This document shows positions 17,990 to 28,317 of a stretch of 64,000 bases of DNA, in pieces. The stretch's first letter is position 1. Every line of letters begins with the position of its first letter. The stretch comes from Pseudomonas khorasanensis (GTDB taxonomy: Bacteria; Pseudomonadota; Gammaproteobacteria; Pseudomonadales; Pseudomonadaceae), in NCBI RefSeq assembly GCF_014268505.2, contig NZ_JABWQP020000002.1, forward strand, positions 186,001 through 250,000, given 5' to 3'. Under the pieces are notes generated by a model that was not told the origin of the DNA, made no database searches, and was given only the letters and a program-made list of their open reading frames with translations. The position numbers were made by a program, and so were the translations under genes.

Positions 17990-19084
17990 ATGAGCGCCGT
18001 CACTCGCGCAGCGGTGGAAGCCGTCCTCAGCCAATACACCGACCCTTACCTGAACCAGGACCCGGTCAGCGCCGGTTGCGTGAAAAACATCGAGATCGTC
18101 GGTGACCGCGTCAATGTGCAGCTGGAGATCGGCTACGCCGCTGGCCTGTTCAAGAGTGGCTGGGCGCAACTGCTGCAACTGGCCATCGAAAACATCGAAG
18201 GCGTGGTGATTGCACGGGTCGAGGTCACGAGCGTCATCGCCGCGCACAAGGCCCAGGCGCAGATTCCGGGCCTGGCCAACGTCAAGAACGTGGTCGCGGT
18301 GGCCTCGGGCAAGGGCGGCGTGGGCAAGTCCACCACCGCTGCCAACCTGGCGCTGGCGCTGGCCCGCGAAGGGGCGAAGGTAGGCATTCTCGACGCCGAT
18401 ATCTATGGCCCGAGTCAGGGCATCATGTTCGGCATTGCCGAAGGCACCCGTCCCGAGATCAAGGATCAGAAGTGGTTCGTACCGCTCAAGGCTCACGGCG
18501 TGGAAGTGATGTCGATGGCCTTCCTGACCGACGACAATACGCCGATGGTCTGGCGCGGGCCGATGGTTTCCGGAGCATTGCTGCAACTGGTCACGCAAAC
18601 CGCGTGGGGCGATCTGGATTACCTGGTGATCGACATGCCGCCGGGCACGGGCGACATCCAACTGACCCTGGCGCAGAAAGTACCGGTCGCGGGCGCGGTG
18701 ATCGTCACTACGCCGCAGGACCTGGCCTTGCTCGACGCGCGCAAAGGCGTGGAAATGTTCCGCAAGGTCAACATTCCGGTGCTGGGCGTGGTGGAAAACA
18801 TGGCGGTACATATCTGCTCGAACTGTGGGCATGCCGAGCATCTGTTCGGTGAGGGCGGCGGCGAAAAACTGGCCACCCAGTACGGCGTCGAATTGTTGGC
18901 CTCGCTGCCGCTGTCGATGTTGATCCGCGAACAGGCCGATGGTGGCAAGCCAACCGTGATCGCCGAGCCGGACAGCCAGATTGCCATGGTCTATCAGGAA
19001 CTGGCCCGCCACGTGGGCGCGCGCATTGTGTTGCAGGAAGCGGCGACGCCGGCAATGCCGAATATCACCATCAGCGACGATTGA
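17990..19084 (+). CDS. mrp: Mrp/ApbC Fe-S cluster carrier ATPase
   Basis: 364 residues from ATG at 17990 (GGAG seven bases upstream). An N-terminal MIP18/DUF59-like domain (about 1-90) is followed by a deviant Walker A ASGKGGVGKST near residue 104, LVIDMPPGTGD, and the cluster-binding CSNC motif. It carries [4Fe-4S] clusters to apo-proteins. A longer frame from 17972 lacks a ribosome site. Confidence 0.95.
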   Translation: MSAVTRAAVEAVLSQYTDPYLNQDPVSAGCVKNIEIVGDRVNVQLEIGYAAGLFKSGWAQLLQLAIENIEGVVIARVEVTSVIAAHKAQAQIPGLANVKNVVAVASGKGGVGKSTTAANLALALAREGAKVGILDADIYGPSQGIMFGIAEGTRPEIKDQKWFVPLKAHGVEVMSMAFLTDDNTPMVWRGPMVSGALLQLVTQTAWGDLDYLVIDMPPGTGDIQLTLAQKVPVAGAVIVTTPQDLALLDARKGVEMFRKVNIPVLGVVENMAVHICSNCGHAEHLFGEGGGEKLATQYGVELLASLPLSMLIREQADGGKPTVIAEPDSQIAMVYQELARHVGARIVLQEAATPAMPNITISDD

Positions 19085-19108
19085 GCCATCGGCAGCGCTG
19101 AAAAACCT

Positions 19109-19196
19109 GTGGGAGCGAGCCTGCTCGCGAAAGCGGTGTGTCATTCAACTCATCAGTTGCCTGATACGACGCCTTCGCGAGCAGGCTCGCTCCCAC
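19109..19196. repeat. REP doublet, class A
   Basis: GTGGGAGCGAGCCTGCTCGC..., a 40-nt loop, then GCGAGCAGGCTCGCTCCCAC. Two inverted REP units form a long imperfect hairpin. It lies between the convergent mrp and SDR genes and may help stop both. Confidence 0.92.
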
Positions 19197-19216
19197 ATTG
19201 GCTTGTGTAAAGGGAC

Positions 19217-19975
19217 TTAAATGCGCAATCCGCCATCCATCTCCAGAATCCGCCCGGTGTAATAGTCGTTCTCGAAGATATAAGCCGCCGAATGGGCGAT
19301 CTCTTCCGGCTTGCCCATGCGCTTGAGTGGGATCCCCGACGTCATCTTCTCCAACGCTTCCGGCTTCATGCCCAACGTCATCTCCGTTTCGATGAAGCCC
19401 GGGGCGATGCCCGCCACGCGAATGCCGTAACGCGCCAGTTCCTTCGCCCAGGTCACGGTCGCCGCCGCAACGCCGGCCTTGGCCGCTGAATAGTTGGTCT
19501 GGCCGACATTGCCCGCGCGGGAGATCGAGGAAATGTTGATGATCGCGCCGCTGGTTTTCAGCTCGATCATTTTCGCTGCCACTTCACGGGTGCAGAGAAA
19601 TACGCCGGTCAGGTTGACGTCGATGACCGCTTGCCATTGGGCCAGGCTCATCTTGGTCATCTCGCCATCCTTGACCTTCACCAGCAAGCCATCGCGCAGG
19701 ATCCCGGCGTTGTTGATCAGGCCATGGATCGCGCCGAAGTCTTCGGCGACTTGCGCAACCATGTGCTCGACCTGTTCTTCATTGGCGACGTTGCACAGGT
19801 AGCTGCGCGCCTCGACACCCTTGGCTTTGCACGCGGCCACCGCGTCGTCGAGCTTTTCCTGATTCAGATCGACCAGGGCCAGTTTCGCGCCTTTACCGGC
19901 CAGGTACTCGGCCATGGAACAGCCCAAACCCTGGCAACCGCCGGTGATAATGATTACTTTGTCGTTGAGTTGCAT
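19217..19975 (-). CDS. SDR family oxidoreductase (FabG-like)
   Basis: 252 residues. The NAD(P) motif TGGCQGLG is at 11-18, NNAGIL follows in the middle, and the catalytic Ser (ISSISR) and YSAAK are present. It is a classical SDR close to 3-oxoacyl-ACP reductases; the substrate cannot be told. The ATG at 19975 is chosen because GGGA lies eight bases upstream; upstream start codons give 13-15 extra residues not typical of the family. It is divergent from the HugZ-like gene. Confidence 0.9.
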   Translation of the reverse strand: MQLNDKVIIITGGCQGLGCSMAEYLAGKGAKLALVDLNQEKLDDAVAACKAKGVEARSYLCNVANEEQVEHMVAQVAEDFGAIHGLINNAGILRDGLLVKVKDGEMTKMSLAQWQAVIDVNLTGVFLCTREVAAKMIELKTSGAIINISSISRAGNVGQTNYSAAKAGVAAATVTWAKELARYGIRVAGIAPGFIETEMTLGMKPEALEKMTSGIPLKRMGKPEEIAHSAAYIFENDYYTGRILEMDGGLRI

Positions 19976-20138
19976 TCGCATGTCCCGCTGGCAGGTCTGA
20001 ATTGTTTTTGTTGTGCGCAACGCTCGAACGGGGCTGGTCGAGACCGGCTGCGCGCGAGCATTGCCCGATGGTGCGATGATTACGTTTAATCACGCGCCTG
20101 TCCGTTTTTTAGACGCAATCCGTTTAAGGAGTCATAAA

Positions 20139-20864
20139 TTGAGCGCTGAAGTGGCGAAGAATGCCCGAGAATTGCTTCTCAAGGAATACCGTGGAGTGCT
20201 CTCGACTCATTCCAAATCGATGCCGGGTTTCCCCTTCGGCTCCGTTGTGCCGTATTGCCTGGACCAGCAGGGCCGGCCGCTGATCCTGATCAGCCGTATC
20301 GCCCAGCACACCCACAACCTGCAAAAAGATCCGAAATGTTCAATGCTGGTGGGCGAGCGCGAGGCGGACGATGTGCAGGCCGTCGGGCGTCTGACTTATC
20401 TGGCCGAAGCACAGAAGCTCGAAGATCCTGCCGCCATCGAGGCTGCGGCTGAGCGTTATTACCGCTATTTCCCTGACTCGCAGAACTATCACAAGGCCCA
20501 CGATTTCGATTTCTGGGTGCTCAACCCGGTGCGTCACCGCTACATCGGCGGTTTCGGCGCGATTCACTGGATCGAAGACCTGACCCTGGCCAACCCATTT
20601 GCCGGCAAGGCTGAAATCAGCATGGTCGAACACATGAACAGCGACCATGCCAAGGCGATTGCCCACTACGTCAAACTGACCGGCCTGCCCGAAACCGTGC
20701 CGGCAATACTCGCTGGAATCGACAGCGAAGGCCTGCACCTGCGCATCGGTCAGGCGGTGTACTGGCTGCCGTTTCCAGCGCCATGTAATACGCCGACACA
20801 AGTGCGCGAGGCCTTGGTTTCTCTGGCTCACGCCCAATCCTGGGAAAAAAATCCGCAGCGTTAA
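20139..20864 (+). CDS. HugZ-family haem/FMN-binding-fold protein
   Basis: 241 residues from a TTG start that has a textbook AAGGAG seven bases upstream; longer frames from 20013 have no ribosome site and run into the divergent gene. The N-terminal split-barrel (PNPOx-like) domain contains STHSKSMPGFPFGSVVPY. The C-terminal DUF2470 domain contains SMVEHMNSDHAKAIAHY. HugZ proteins degrade haem in other bacteria, and whether this one does is unknown. fxsA follows 71 bp downstream on the same strand. Confidence 0.88.
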   Translation: MSAEVAKNARELLLKEYRGVLSTHSKSMPGFPFGSVVPYCLDQQGRPLILISRIAQHTHNLQKDPKCSMLVGEREADDVQAVGRLTYLAEAQKLEDPAAIEAAAERYYRYFPDSQNYHKAHDFDFWVLNPVRHRYIGGFGAIHWIEDLTLANPFAGKAEISMVEHMNSDHAKAIAHYVKLTGLPETVPAILAGIDSEGLHLRIGQAVYWLPFPAPCNTPTQVREALVSLAHAQSWEKNPQR

Positions 20865-20935
20865 GCTTGAATTCACGCAAGGGCGACGTCATCTAAGGCT
20901 TACTGCAAGGCATTTCTTGCGTTGAGGAAACTTTG

Positions 20936-21412
20936 ATGCGCCCTTTTCTGTTGCTCTTTCTGCTGTTTCCGGTGCTGGAGCTGTTCGTATTCGTCAAAGT
21001 GGCAGGGGCCATCGGGTTCTTCCCGGCCCTGCTGCTGATCATTGTCGGCTCGATGTTCGGCGTGTTCGTGCTGCGCATCGCCGGCCTGGCCACCGCATTA
21101 CGTGCTCGTGAAAGCCTGAATCGCGGCGAGCTGCCCGCGCAAACCATGCTTGAAGGCCTGATGCTGGCATTGGCCGGTGGTCTGTTGATCCTGCCAGGCT
21201 TCATCAGCGACGTGGTCGGCCTGGTGATGTTGCTGCCGTTCACCCGTCGTCTGCTGGCGAACAAAATGCGCCAGCGCGCCGAAGATCAGGCCATGCGCCA
21301 GCGCGCCTTCGCCGATGATCTGCAGCCTCGTGGCGGCCCCGCACCGCGAGAGCCGCTGGGGCGTGAGCCGAATGTGATCGAAGGCGAGTTCGAGCACCGC
21401 GACAACAAATAA
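20936..21412 (+). CDS. fxsA: FxsA family membrane protein
   Basis: 158 residues beginning MRPFLLLFLLFPVLELFVF. Three to four membrane helices are followed by a charged C-terminal tail from about residue 105. FxsA was named for its effect on phage T7 exclusion in E. coli; its normal role is unclear. A ribosome site GAGG precedes the ATG at 20936. It is upstream of groES, as in many Pseudomonas. Confidence 0.92.
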   Translation: MRPFLLLFLLFPVLELFVFVKVAGAIGFFPALLLIIVGSMFGVFVLRIAGLATALRARESLNRGELPAQTMLEGLMLALAGGLLILPGFISDVVGLVMLLPFTRRLLANKMRQRAEDQAMRQRAFADDLQPRGGPAPREPLGREPNVIEGEFEHRDNK

Positions 21413-21424
21413 TGTGTGAATCGA

Positions 21425-21446
21425 CACGGCACCTCTGGGTGCCGTG
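21425..21446 (+). terminator. Probable terminator of fxsA
   Basis: Perfect stem CACGGCACC / GGTGCCGTG with a TCTG loop, followed by CTCGTTTAT. The T-tract is weak, so read-through is possible. Confidence 0.6.
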
Positions 21447-21501
21447 CTCGTTTATGGGGTTCTTTTGCGCAGTTGATTCGCGAAAATTTTTTCGTCCCGC
21501 T

Positions 21502-21530
21502 CTTGAAATAACCTTGTGCGCCCCTATGTA
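21502..21530 (+). promoter_or_regulatory. Heat-shock (sigma-32) promoter of groESL
   Basis: CTTGAAA at 21502-21508, a 12-bp spacer, then CCCCTATGTA at 21521-21530. This is a close match to the sigma-32 consensus CTTGAAA / CCCCATNT, 142 bp upstream of groES. Confidence 0.88.
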
Positions 21531-21672
21531 TCGGTCACCGAAAGGTTTCCGGCATTCGAGTCGGACAGACTTCCGCGGATCGCTCGTCGAACCGCAACCG
21601 GCGCAGGCCGGATTTGTTAAACCCGCCGGGACTACACCGGCCGATGAAAACCACAATTAGGAGAGATCGACA

Positions 21673-21966
21673 ATGAAGCTTCGTCCTCTGCATGACCGCG
21701 TCGTTATTCGTCGCAGCGAAGAAGAAAAGAAAACCGCTGGCGGTATCGTCCTGCCAGGTTCGGCTGCTGAAAAAGCCAACCACGGTGTGATTCTGGCTGC
21801 TGGTCCAGGCAAGGTTCTGGAAAACGGTGAAGTACGTGCGCTGGCCGTGAAAGTGGGTGACAAGGTTGTTTTCGGCCCTTACTCCGGCAGCAACACTGTG
21901 AAAGTCGACGGCGAAGACCTGCTGGTAATGAGCGAGAACGAAATTCTCGCCGTTCTGGAAGACTGA
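21673..21966 (+). CDS. groS: Co-chaperonin GroES
   Basis: 97 residues, the standard GroES length. [10 protein letters not shown] at the start, the mobile loop [15 protein letters not shown], and [11 protein letters not shown] are diagnostic. It forms the heptameric lid of GroEL. A strong GGAGA site precedes it, and it is co-transcribed with groEL (50-bp gap) from the sigma-32 promoter. Confidence 0.98.
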   Translation: MKLRPLHDRVVIRRSEEEKKTAGGIVLPGSAAEKANHGVILAAGPGKVLENGEVRALAVKVGDKVVFGPYSGSNTVKVDGEDLLVMSENEILAVLED

Positions 21967-22004
21967 TTTCCCCGTTCATTTTCCCGTTACTACAAAGTAT
22001 TTAA

Positions 22005-23663
<1,659 letters not shown>

Positions 23664-23684
23664 GCCAGCCTTACCCCTGTAACG

Positions 23685-23719
23685 AAAAACCCCGCTGGCG
23701 AAAGCCGGCGGGGTTTTTT
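23685..23719 (+). terminator. Intrinsic terminator of groESL
   Basis: CCCCGCTGGC, GAAA tetraloop, GCCGGCGGGG and six T. A strong rho-independent terminator. Confidence 0.95.
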
Positions 23720-23753
23720 ATTGCCCAGATTCCGAAGCTCACTGATATCCCAT

Positions 23754-23840
23754 GTGGGAGCGAGCCTGCTCGCGAAAGCGGTTTTTCATCCGACATATAA
23801 GCCAGTTGACCCGGCAATTCGCGAGCAGGCTCGCTCCCAC
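23754..23840. repeat. REP doublet, class A
   Basis: GTGGGAGCGAGCCTGCTCGC and its inverted partner enclose about 45 nt. It lies between the groESL terminator and the convergent PAP2 gene. Confidence 0.92.
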
Positions 23841-23852
23841 AGGTTCTTTATT

Positions 23853-24596
23853 TCAGGCATTGATCGGGTGTGGATTCATTACCGTCGCAGCCTTGCTCGC
23901 CGGGCGATACAACACCCAGTAATAAGCCCCCAGGCAGATCAGCCAGCAGAAGATCGCCGTCCATACATTGTGCGAAAAGAAGTGCGCGCCCTGCATCATG
24001 CGGCTGATCGAGAACACCGAGCCCAGCGCAAAGGCAAAGACAAATGCCTGTCGCGCCAGCCGCGGACGGCGGTCACGCAGCACGAAGAACAGCGCAAACA
24101 GCGTAAACCCCGTTGCCGCATGACCGCCCGGCCAGCATCGCCCCGGCTTGTCAGTGGCCGGGCGATGCTCCATCAGTTTGCTGTAGGTTTCATGACCGCC
24201 GAATTGCTCCAGACTCCAGGGGCATTGCACGGCGGTCACGGCTTTTACCGGGGTGACAAACGAAGTGGCCAGTCCCAGCGACAACACCAGACAACCCAGC
24301 TCGCGCTTGAACGGTTTCAGTCGGTCGAGGAAAAACGCGCCGATGAAGCCGGCAATGGCAAACACCGAGAAGGCGATGACCACCTGTTTCGCCCGGTCAT
24401 GCAAGATGTCTTCAAGAAAGTAGCTGTGACGACCGATGAAGTCGCCCGCGACCGGGTCGTAGAACATTTGCGCCAGATCCATGTCCAGATCGGTCAGTTC
24501 GAGCAACACCAGAATGATCGCCGCCGCTACAGGAATGCCCAGACACAGCCACCAGTTCAGTGGTCTCGAAGCGGGAAGGGCAGAGGTCGACACCAT
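23853..24596 (-). CDS. PAP2-family phosphatase, membrane
   Basis: 247 residues with about six membrane helices. The PAP2 motifs are present in altered form: CWPGGHAATGF for the central PSGH, and SRMMQGAHFFSHN for the SRxxxxxHxxxD motif. Relatives remove phosphate from lipid A, undecaprenyl pyrophosphate or phosphatidylglycerophosphate; the exact lipid is unknown. It is divergent from colRS, and a sequence matching the ColR-binding consensus faces it, so it is probably a ColR target acting on the cell envelope. Confidence 0.85.
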   Translation of the reverse strand: MVSTSALPASRPLNWWLCLGIPVAAAIILVLLELTDLDMDLAQMFYDPVAGDFIGRHSYFLEDILHDRAKQVVIAFSVFAIAGFIGAFFLDRLKPFKRELGCLVLSLGLATSFVTPVKAVTAVQCPWSLEQFGGHETYSKLMEHRPATDKPGRCWPGGHAATGFTLFALFFVLRDRRPRLARQAFVFAFALGSVFSISRMMQGAHFFSHNVWTAIFCWLICLGAYYWVLYRPASKAATVMNPHPINA

Positions 24597-24685
24597 GGGC
24601 AGATTCCTTGGTCGATGAAGAGGGAGAGAAGAGCGCAGTTGCGCGGATTCTGCGCGCGCTGGCGTCGGCGATTTGTTAACCGAAA

Positions 24686-24701
24686 GTGAAAAAAACGTCG
24701 A
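24686..24701 (-). promoter_or_regulatory. ColR-binding box facing the PAP2 gene
   Basis: On the minus strand the 16-mer TCGACGTTTTTTTCAC matches every defined position of the ColR consensus (T/C)(T/C)NA(C/G)NN(T/C)TTTTTCAC as I remember it from P. putida. It is 90 bp upstream of the PAP2 start and inside the shared intergenic region with colR. Confidence 0.75.
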
Positions 24702-24818
24702 GCAGGGCTAAGCACGGGTTTATCAAAAAACAACCCGACACATGCCTAGCCCTGAGCCACACTTGGCCGTAAGCTGCGCGGGCCAAGACGGCCGTTACCC
24801 CGTTCGGAGGAGGTGCCC

Positions 24819-25502
24819 ATGCGAATTCTGCTGGTCGAAGACAACCGCGACATCCTGGCCAATCTGGCCGACTACCTGGGCCTCAAAGGCTATACCGTCG
24901 ATTGCGCCCAGGATGGTCTGTCGGGCCTGCACCTGGCGGCCACCGAGCATTACGACCTGATCGTGCTCGACATCATGCTGCCCGGCATCGACGGCTACAC
25001 CTTGTGCAAACGCCTGCGCGAAGATGCCCGGCGTGACACGCCAGTGATCATGCTCACGGCGCGCGATCAACTGGACGACCGTTTGCAGGGTTTCAAATCC
25101 GGCGCCGATGATTACCTGATCAAACCGTTCGCCTTGTCCGAACTGGCCGCCCGCGTCGAAGCGGTCATGCGCCGCGCTCAGGGTGGCGGCCGCCGCGCAT
25201 TGCAGGTGGGGGATTTGAGTTACGACCTCGACACCCTGGAAGTGACCCGCGAAGGCAAGCTGCTCAAGCTCAACCCGGTCGGCCTCAAGCTGCTCGCGGT
25301 GCTGATGCAGAAGAGCCCACATGTCTTGCGGCGCGAGATTCTTGAAGAAGCGCTGTGGGGCGATGACTGCCCGGACAGCGACAGCCTGCGCAGCCATGTT
25401 CACCAACTGCGTCAGGTGATCGACAAACCGTTCGCCAAGCCACTGTTGCACACCGTGCACGGTGTCGGTTATCGCTTGGCCGAGGGGCGTGATGGAGTTT
25501 AA
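24819..25502 (+). CDS. colR: Response regulator ColR (OmpR family)
   Basis: 227 residues. The receiver has phospho-acceptor D51 in LIVLDIMLPG, and the winged-helix C-terminal domain ends SLRSHVHQLRQVIDKPF and HGVGYRLAEG. GGAGGAGG lies just before the ATG at 24819; a GTG two codons upstream falls within this site. Placement after groEL and before a methyltransferase and an LPS kinase is the ColRS context of Pseudomonas, which controls envelope homeostasis and tolerance to metals. Confidence 0.92.
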   Translation: MRILLVEDNRDILANLADYLGLKGYTVDCAQDGLSGLHLAATEHYDLIVLDIMLPGIDGYTLCKRLREDARRDTPVIMLTARDQLDDRLQGFKSGADDYLIKPFALSELAARVEAVMRRAQGGGRRALQVGDLSYDLDTLEVTREGKLLKLNPVGLKLLAVLMQKSPHVLRREILEEALWGDDCPDSDSLRSHVHQLRQVIDKPFAKPLLHTVHGVGYRLAEGRDGV

Positions 25503-26775
25503 GCAGAGTCTTTCCCAGCGGATCATCATTGCGTTTGCGCTGATGAGCGCTCTGGTGGCAGGCGCCTTCGCCATGGGCATTGTGGCGACTGTGCACCTGG
25601 TGGAGGAAAAACTGATTTCGGCGGGGCTGGGCGGAGACCTTCAGCGGTTGTTGCTGATGGACAATGTCACCGACTGGAGCCATCGGCCCGAGCCTGATCA
25701 GTTGTTCTATTTCAGCGGCGGGCCGGGGGATTTCGAGCTGCCCAAAGACCTGCGCCATCTCGACGCGGGCTTTCATGAAGTGTTTCGTGAGCAGCTGTCC
25801 TATCACGCCATGGTCGAAGTGGTTGATGGCCGGCGGTATGTATTGCTGCAGGACCAAAGCGATTTCGAAGAGCGTGAGCGCGTATTGTTTGCCGTCGTGC
25901 TGGTGGGCTTTGTGCTCAGTCTGGCGCTGGCGGTGTTCCTTGGTTGGGTGCTCGCGCGCAAGGTGATGGCACCGGTGGTGCGGCTGGCCCGTCAGGTCCG
26001 TCATCGCGACCAGTTGCTCGGGCTGGCGCCGCCGCTGGCGCCGGATTACGCGGCGGATGAAGTGGGTGAGCTGGCGGTGGCGTTCGATGCCACGCTGGGG
26101 CGCTTGCGTCAGGCACTGACCCGCGAACGGCTGTTCACCAGCGACGTCAGCCATGAATTGCGCACGCCGCTGATGGTCCTGGCCAGTTCCTGCGAGCTGC
26201 TGCTGGAAAACCCGGGTATCGATCAGCGCGGTCGCGCTCAGGTCGAGCGCATTGCCCGGGCCAGTGAAGAAATGCGCGAGCTGGTGCAGACTTTCCTGAC
26301 GCTGGCGCGCGCGCAGAACGAAGAAGCCGGGGCGGCGCCGCAGCAAAATCTCACCCAAGTAGCGGAAAGCTTGCTGTGCCTGTGGCGCGAGCCGATCGAA
26401 CGCAAGGGGCTGACGCTGTTGTTCGAACCGGGCACCCCGCCTGACACTCGCTATAACGCGACACTGCTGAATGCGGTCATGGGCAACTTGCTGCGCAACG
26501 CACTGCATTACACCGAGCAAGGTTTCATTCGTCTGACGCTCACCGCCAACGGTTTTATCGTTGAGGATTCGGGTGTGGGCATCCCCGAGGAAAAGCGCGA
26601 GGCGATGTTCGAACCCTTTGTGCGCGGCAGCGAGAAACGCGGCGAAGGCCTGGGCCTCGGATTATCACTGGTGCAACGGATTTGCGAAAACCAGGGCTGG
26701 ACCGTCAGCTTGAGCACGATGGAACCCAATGGCTGCCGATTCGAGGTAGATCTTGGCGTTAATGAACGCAAATAG
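25492..26775 (+). CDS. colS: Sensor histidine kinase ColS
   Basis: 427 residues. Two membrane helices (about 12-33 and 128-149) flank a roughly 95-residue periplasmic sensor that ends with DFEERER, containing the ExxE-type acidic motif linked to metal sensing in ColS. HAMP follows, then the H-box VSHELRTPLMVL, an N-box (NLLRNALHYT) and G-boxes (EDSGVGIP, GEGLGLGLSLV). The ATG at 25492 overlaps the colR stop by 11 bases. Excess Fe or Zn is the known signal in P. putida. Confidence 0.92.
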   Translation: MEFKQSLSQRIIIAFALMSALVAGAFAMGIVATVHLVEEKLISAGLGGDLQRLLLMDNVTDWSHRPEPDQLFYFSGGPGDFELPKDLRHLDAGFHEVFREQLSYHAMVEVVDGRRYVLLQDQSDFEERERVLFAVVLVGFVLSLALAVFLGWVLARKVMAPVVRLARQVRHRDQLLGLAPPLAPDYAADEVGELAVAFDATLGRLRQALTRERLFTSDVSHELRTPLMVLASSCELLLENPGIDQRGRAQVERIARASEEMRELVQTFLTLARAQNEEAGAAPQQNLTQVAESLLCLWREPIERKGLTLLFEPGTPPDTRYNATLLNAVMGNLLRNALHYTEQGFIRLTLTANGFIVEDSGVGIPEEKREAMFEPFVRGSEKRGEGLGLGLSLVQRICENQGWTVSLSTMEPNGCRFEVDLGVNERK

Positions 26776-26842
26776 CCGCTCAAGCCTACTCCCGCCTACC
26801 TGTCTAAATCCTGTATAACGTTGTAATACTTTGCTGGTTCCC

Positions 26843-26858
26843 CTGACAAATTTTTCAC
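26843..26858 (+). promoter_or_regulatory. ColR-type box upstream of the methyltransferase operon
   Basis: CTGACAAATTTTTCAC fits the ColR consensus with one mismatch (A instead of T/C just before TTTTTCAC). It lies 65 bp upstream of the methyltransferase start. Confidence 0.7.
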
Positions 26859-26923
26859 AATTGGATGACCTGTCGCTGACACGCCGCTGCTTAAGGTGGC
26901 GTCATCAGACCTCAGGAGTCCAG

Positions 26924-27595
26924 ATGATGGCCGACCCGATCAAGCTCGATTTTTCCGAAAAGTACGACGACCAACACGCACAGCGATACCTGCGCAAGCA
27001 CAAGGAAAGCCTTGGGCGTCGCCTGTCTCACTTGCGCGATGAGCAATTGGGTCGCAAAGCCCTGGCGCTGGCGGGTGATCCTGGTCTTGTACTCGATTTG
27101 CCCTGTGGCGCCGGACGCTTCTGGCCGATGCTGGCCGAAAAGCCCAACCGGGTGATCATCGGCGCGGACAATTCCGAATCAATGATCAAGACGGCGCTGG
27201 AAGGGCAACCGGCCGATGTGGTGAAACGCGTGCAACCGTTGCACACCTCGGCGTTTGACATTGCCTTGCCGGATAACGCGGTCGACAGCATTTTTTGCAT
27301 GCGCCTGCTTCACCACATCGGTGAGTCCGAGCACCGTCTGGTGATTCTTCGCGAATTCGAGCGGGTCACCCGGGACAGCGTGATCGTTTCATTGTGGGTC
27401 GATGGGAATTTCAAGGCCTGGAAGCGCAAGCGCGCGGAACTGGATCGGCCGAATCGTGATTACCAGAATCGCTTTCTGATTCCGGCGGCAACGATCGAGA
27501 AAGAATTTGAACAGGCGGGTTTCCGCATTCAGGAACAACTGGACTTTATACCGCTCTATGCGATGTGGCGGGTTTACGTATTACGCAAGAGGTAG
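26924..27595 (+). CDS. Class I SAM-dependent methyltransferase (ColRS-linked)
   Basis: 223 residues. The SAM-binding motif I is LVLDLPCGAGRF, and later segments are GADNSESM and CMRLLHHIGE. AGGAG at 26914-26918 serves ATG 26924 (used) or the next ATG at 26927; longer frames have no site. It is the first gene of a tight operon with the LPS kinase (3-bp gap) and a 75-residue gene, behind a ColR box. In P. putida the equivalent gene is ColR-regulated. The methylated substrate is unknown, but the neighbourhood suggests LPS. Confidence 0.88.
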   Translation: MMADPIKLDFSEKYDDQHAQRYLRKHKESLGRRLSHLRDEQLGRKALALAGDPGLVLDLPCGAGRFWPMLAEKPNRVIIGADNSESMIKTALEGQPADVVKRVQPLHTSAFDIALPDNAVDSIFCMRLLHHIGESEHRLVILREFERVTRDSVIVSLWVDGNFKAWKRKRAELDRPNRDYQNRFLIPAATIEKEFEQAGFRIQEQLDFIPLYAMWRVYVLRKR

Positions 27596-27598
27596 AGG

Positions 27599-28315
27599 AT
27601 GGCAGTGCAAGCAGCGGTTGAAGCGGATGTCGCTCCACAAGATGGTTTCGATTATTACTGGGCCCAGCGTGGCGAATGGGTTGAAGAACCCAACGTGCGG
27701 CGCGGTGGCGAAAGTGGGGTGCAGCGCATAGTCGGCCGTGACGGCCAGCTGTTGTACGCCAAGCGTCAGACAGGGCACATCTATCGCAGCTGGTTGCACC
27801 CGTTCGGTCGCCCGACTGTACTGCGTGAACTCGATGCGTTGACCGGCGTGAGCAAGCTCGGCGTACGCGTCCCGCAGATCGTTTTCTGTGGTGCCCAGCC
27901 CGATCCGCAGCACAAGTGGCGTGCTTTGTTGGTCACCAAGTCTCTGGACGGTTTCCAGGAACTGGAACACTGGCTGGCGGCCGCGGGTGGTCGCGATCAA
28001 TGTGGCGACGTGGTTTACGAGCGAGTTCTCAAGGATCTGGCCGAGAACCTGGCGCGCATGCACAAGGGCCGCTGGCAGCACAGCTGCATCTACATCAAGC
28101 ACGTTTTCGTACGAGTGACCGGTGAAGGCGAAGCGGCTCAGGTTGAAGTGGCGCTGATCGATCTGGAGAAATGTCGCCAGCGCCTTACCGCCTATGGCGC
28201 CGCGCAACACGACATGAAGCAATTGCGGCGCCATTCGTCGTTCCGCGATGCCGACTGGAAAAAACTCGTCTATTTTTATGAGACGGCGTTTGGCAGCGCT
28301 ATCAAAGGTTTATAG
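27599..28315 (+). CDS. Lipopolysaccharide kinase, InaA/WapQ type
   Basis: 238 residues with the protein-kinase-like fold of LPS core kinases. The N-terminal YAKRQTGHIYRS provides the ATP lysine region, LARMHKGRWQHSCIYIKHVF the catalytic loop, and VALIDLEKCRQ the metal-binding Asp. It likely phosphorylates an LPS core sugar at the inner membrane face. It begins three bases after the methyltransferase stop, so the two should be co-expressed and under ColR control. Confidence 0.88.
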   Translation: MAVQAAVEADVAPQDGFDYYWAQRGEWVEEPNVRRGGESGVQRIVGRDGQLLYAKRQTGHIYRSWLHPFGRPTVLRELDALTGVSKLGVRVPQIVFCGAQPDPQHKWRALLVTKSLDGFQELEHWLAAAGGRDQCGDVVYERVLKDLAENLARMHKGRWQHSCIYIKHVFVRVTGEGEAAQVEVALIDLEKCRQRLTAYGAAQHDMKQLRRHSSFRDADWKKLVYFYETAFGSAIKGL

Positions 28316-28317
28316 CG

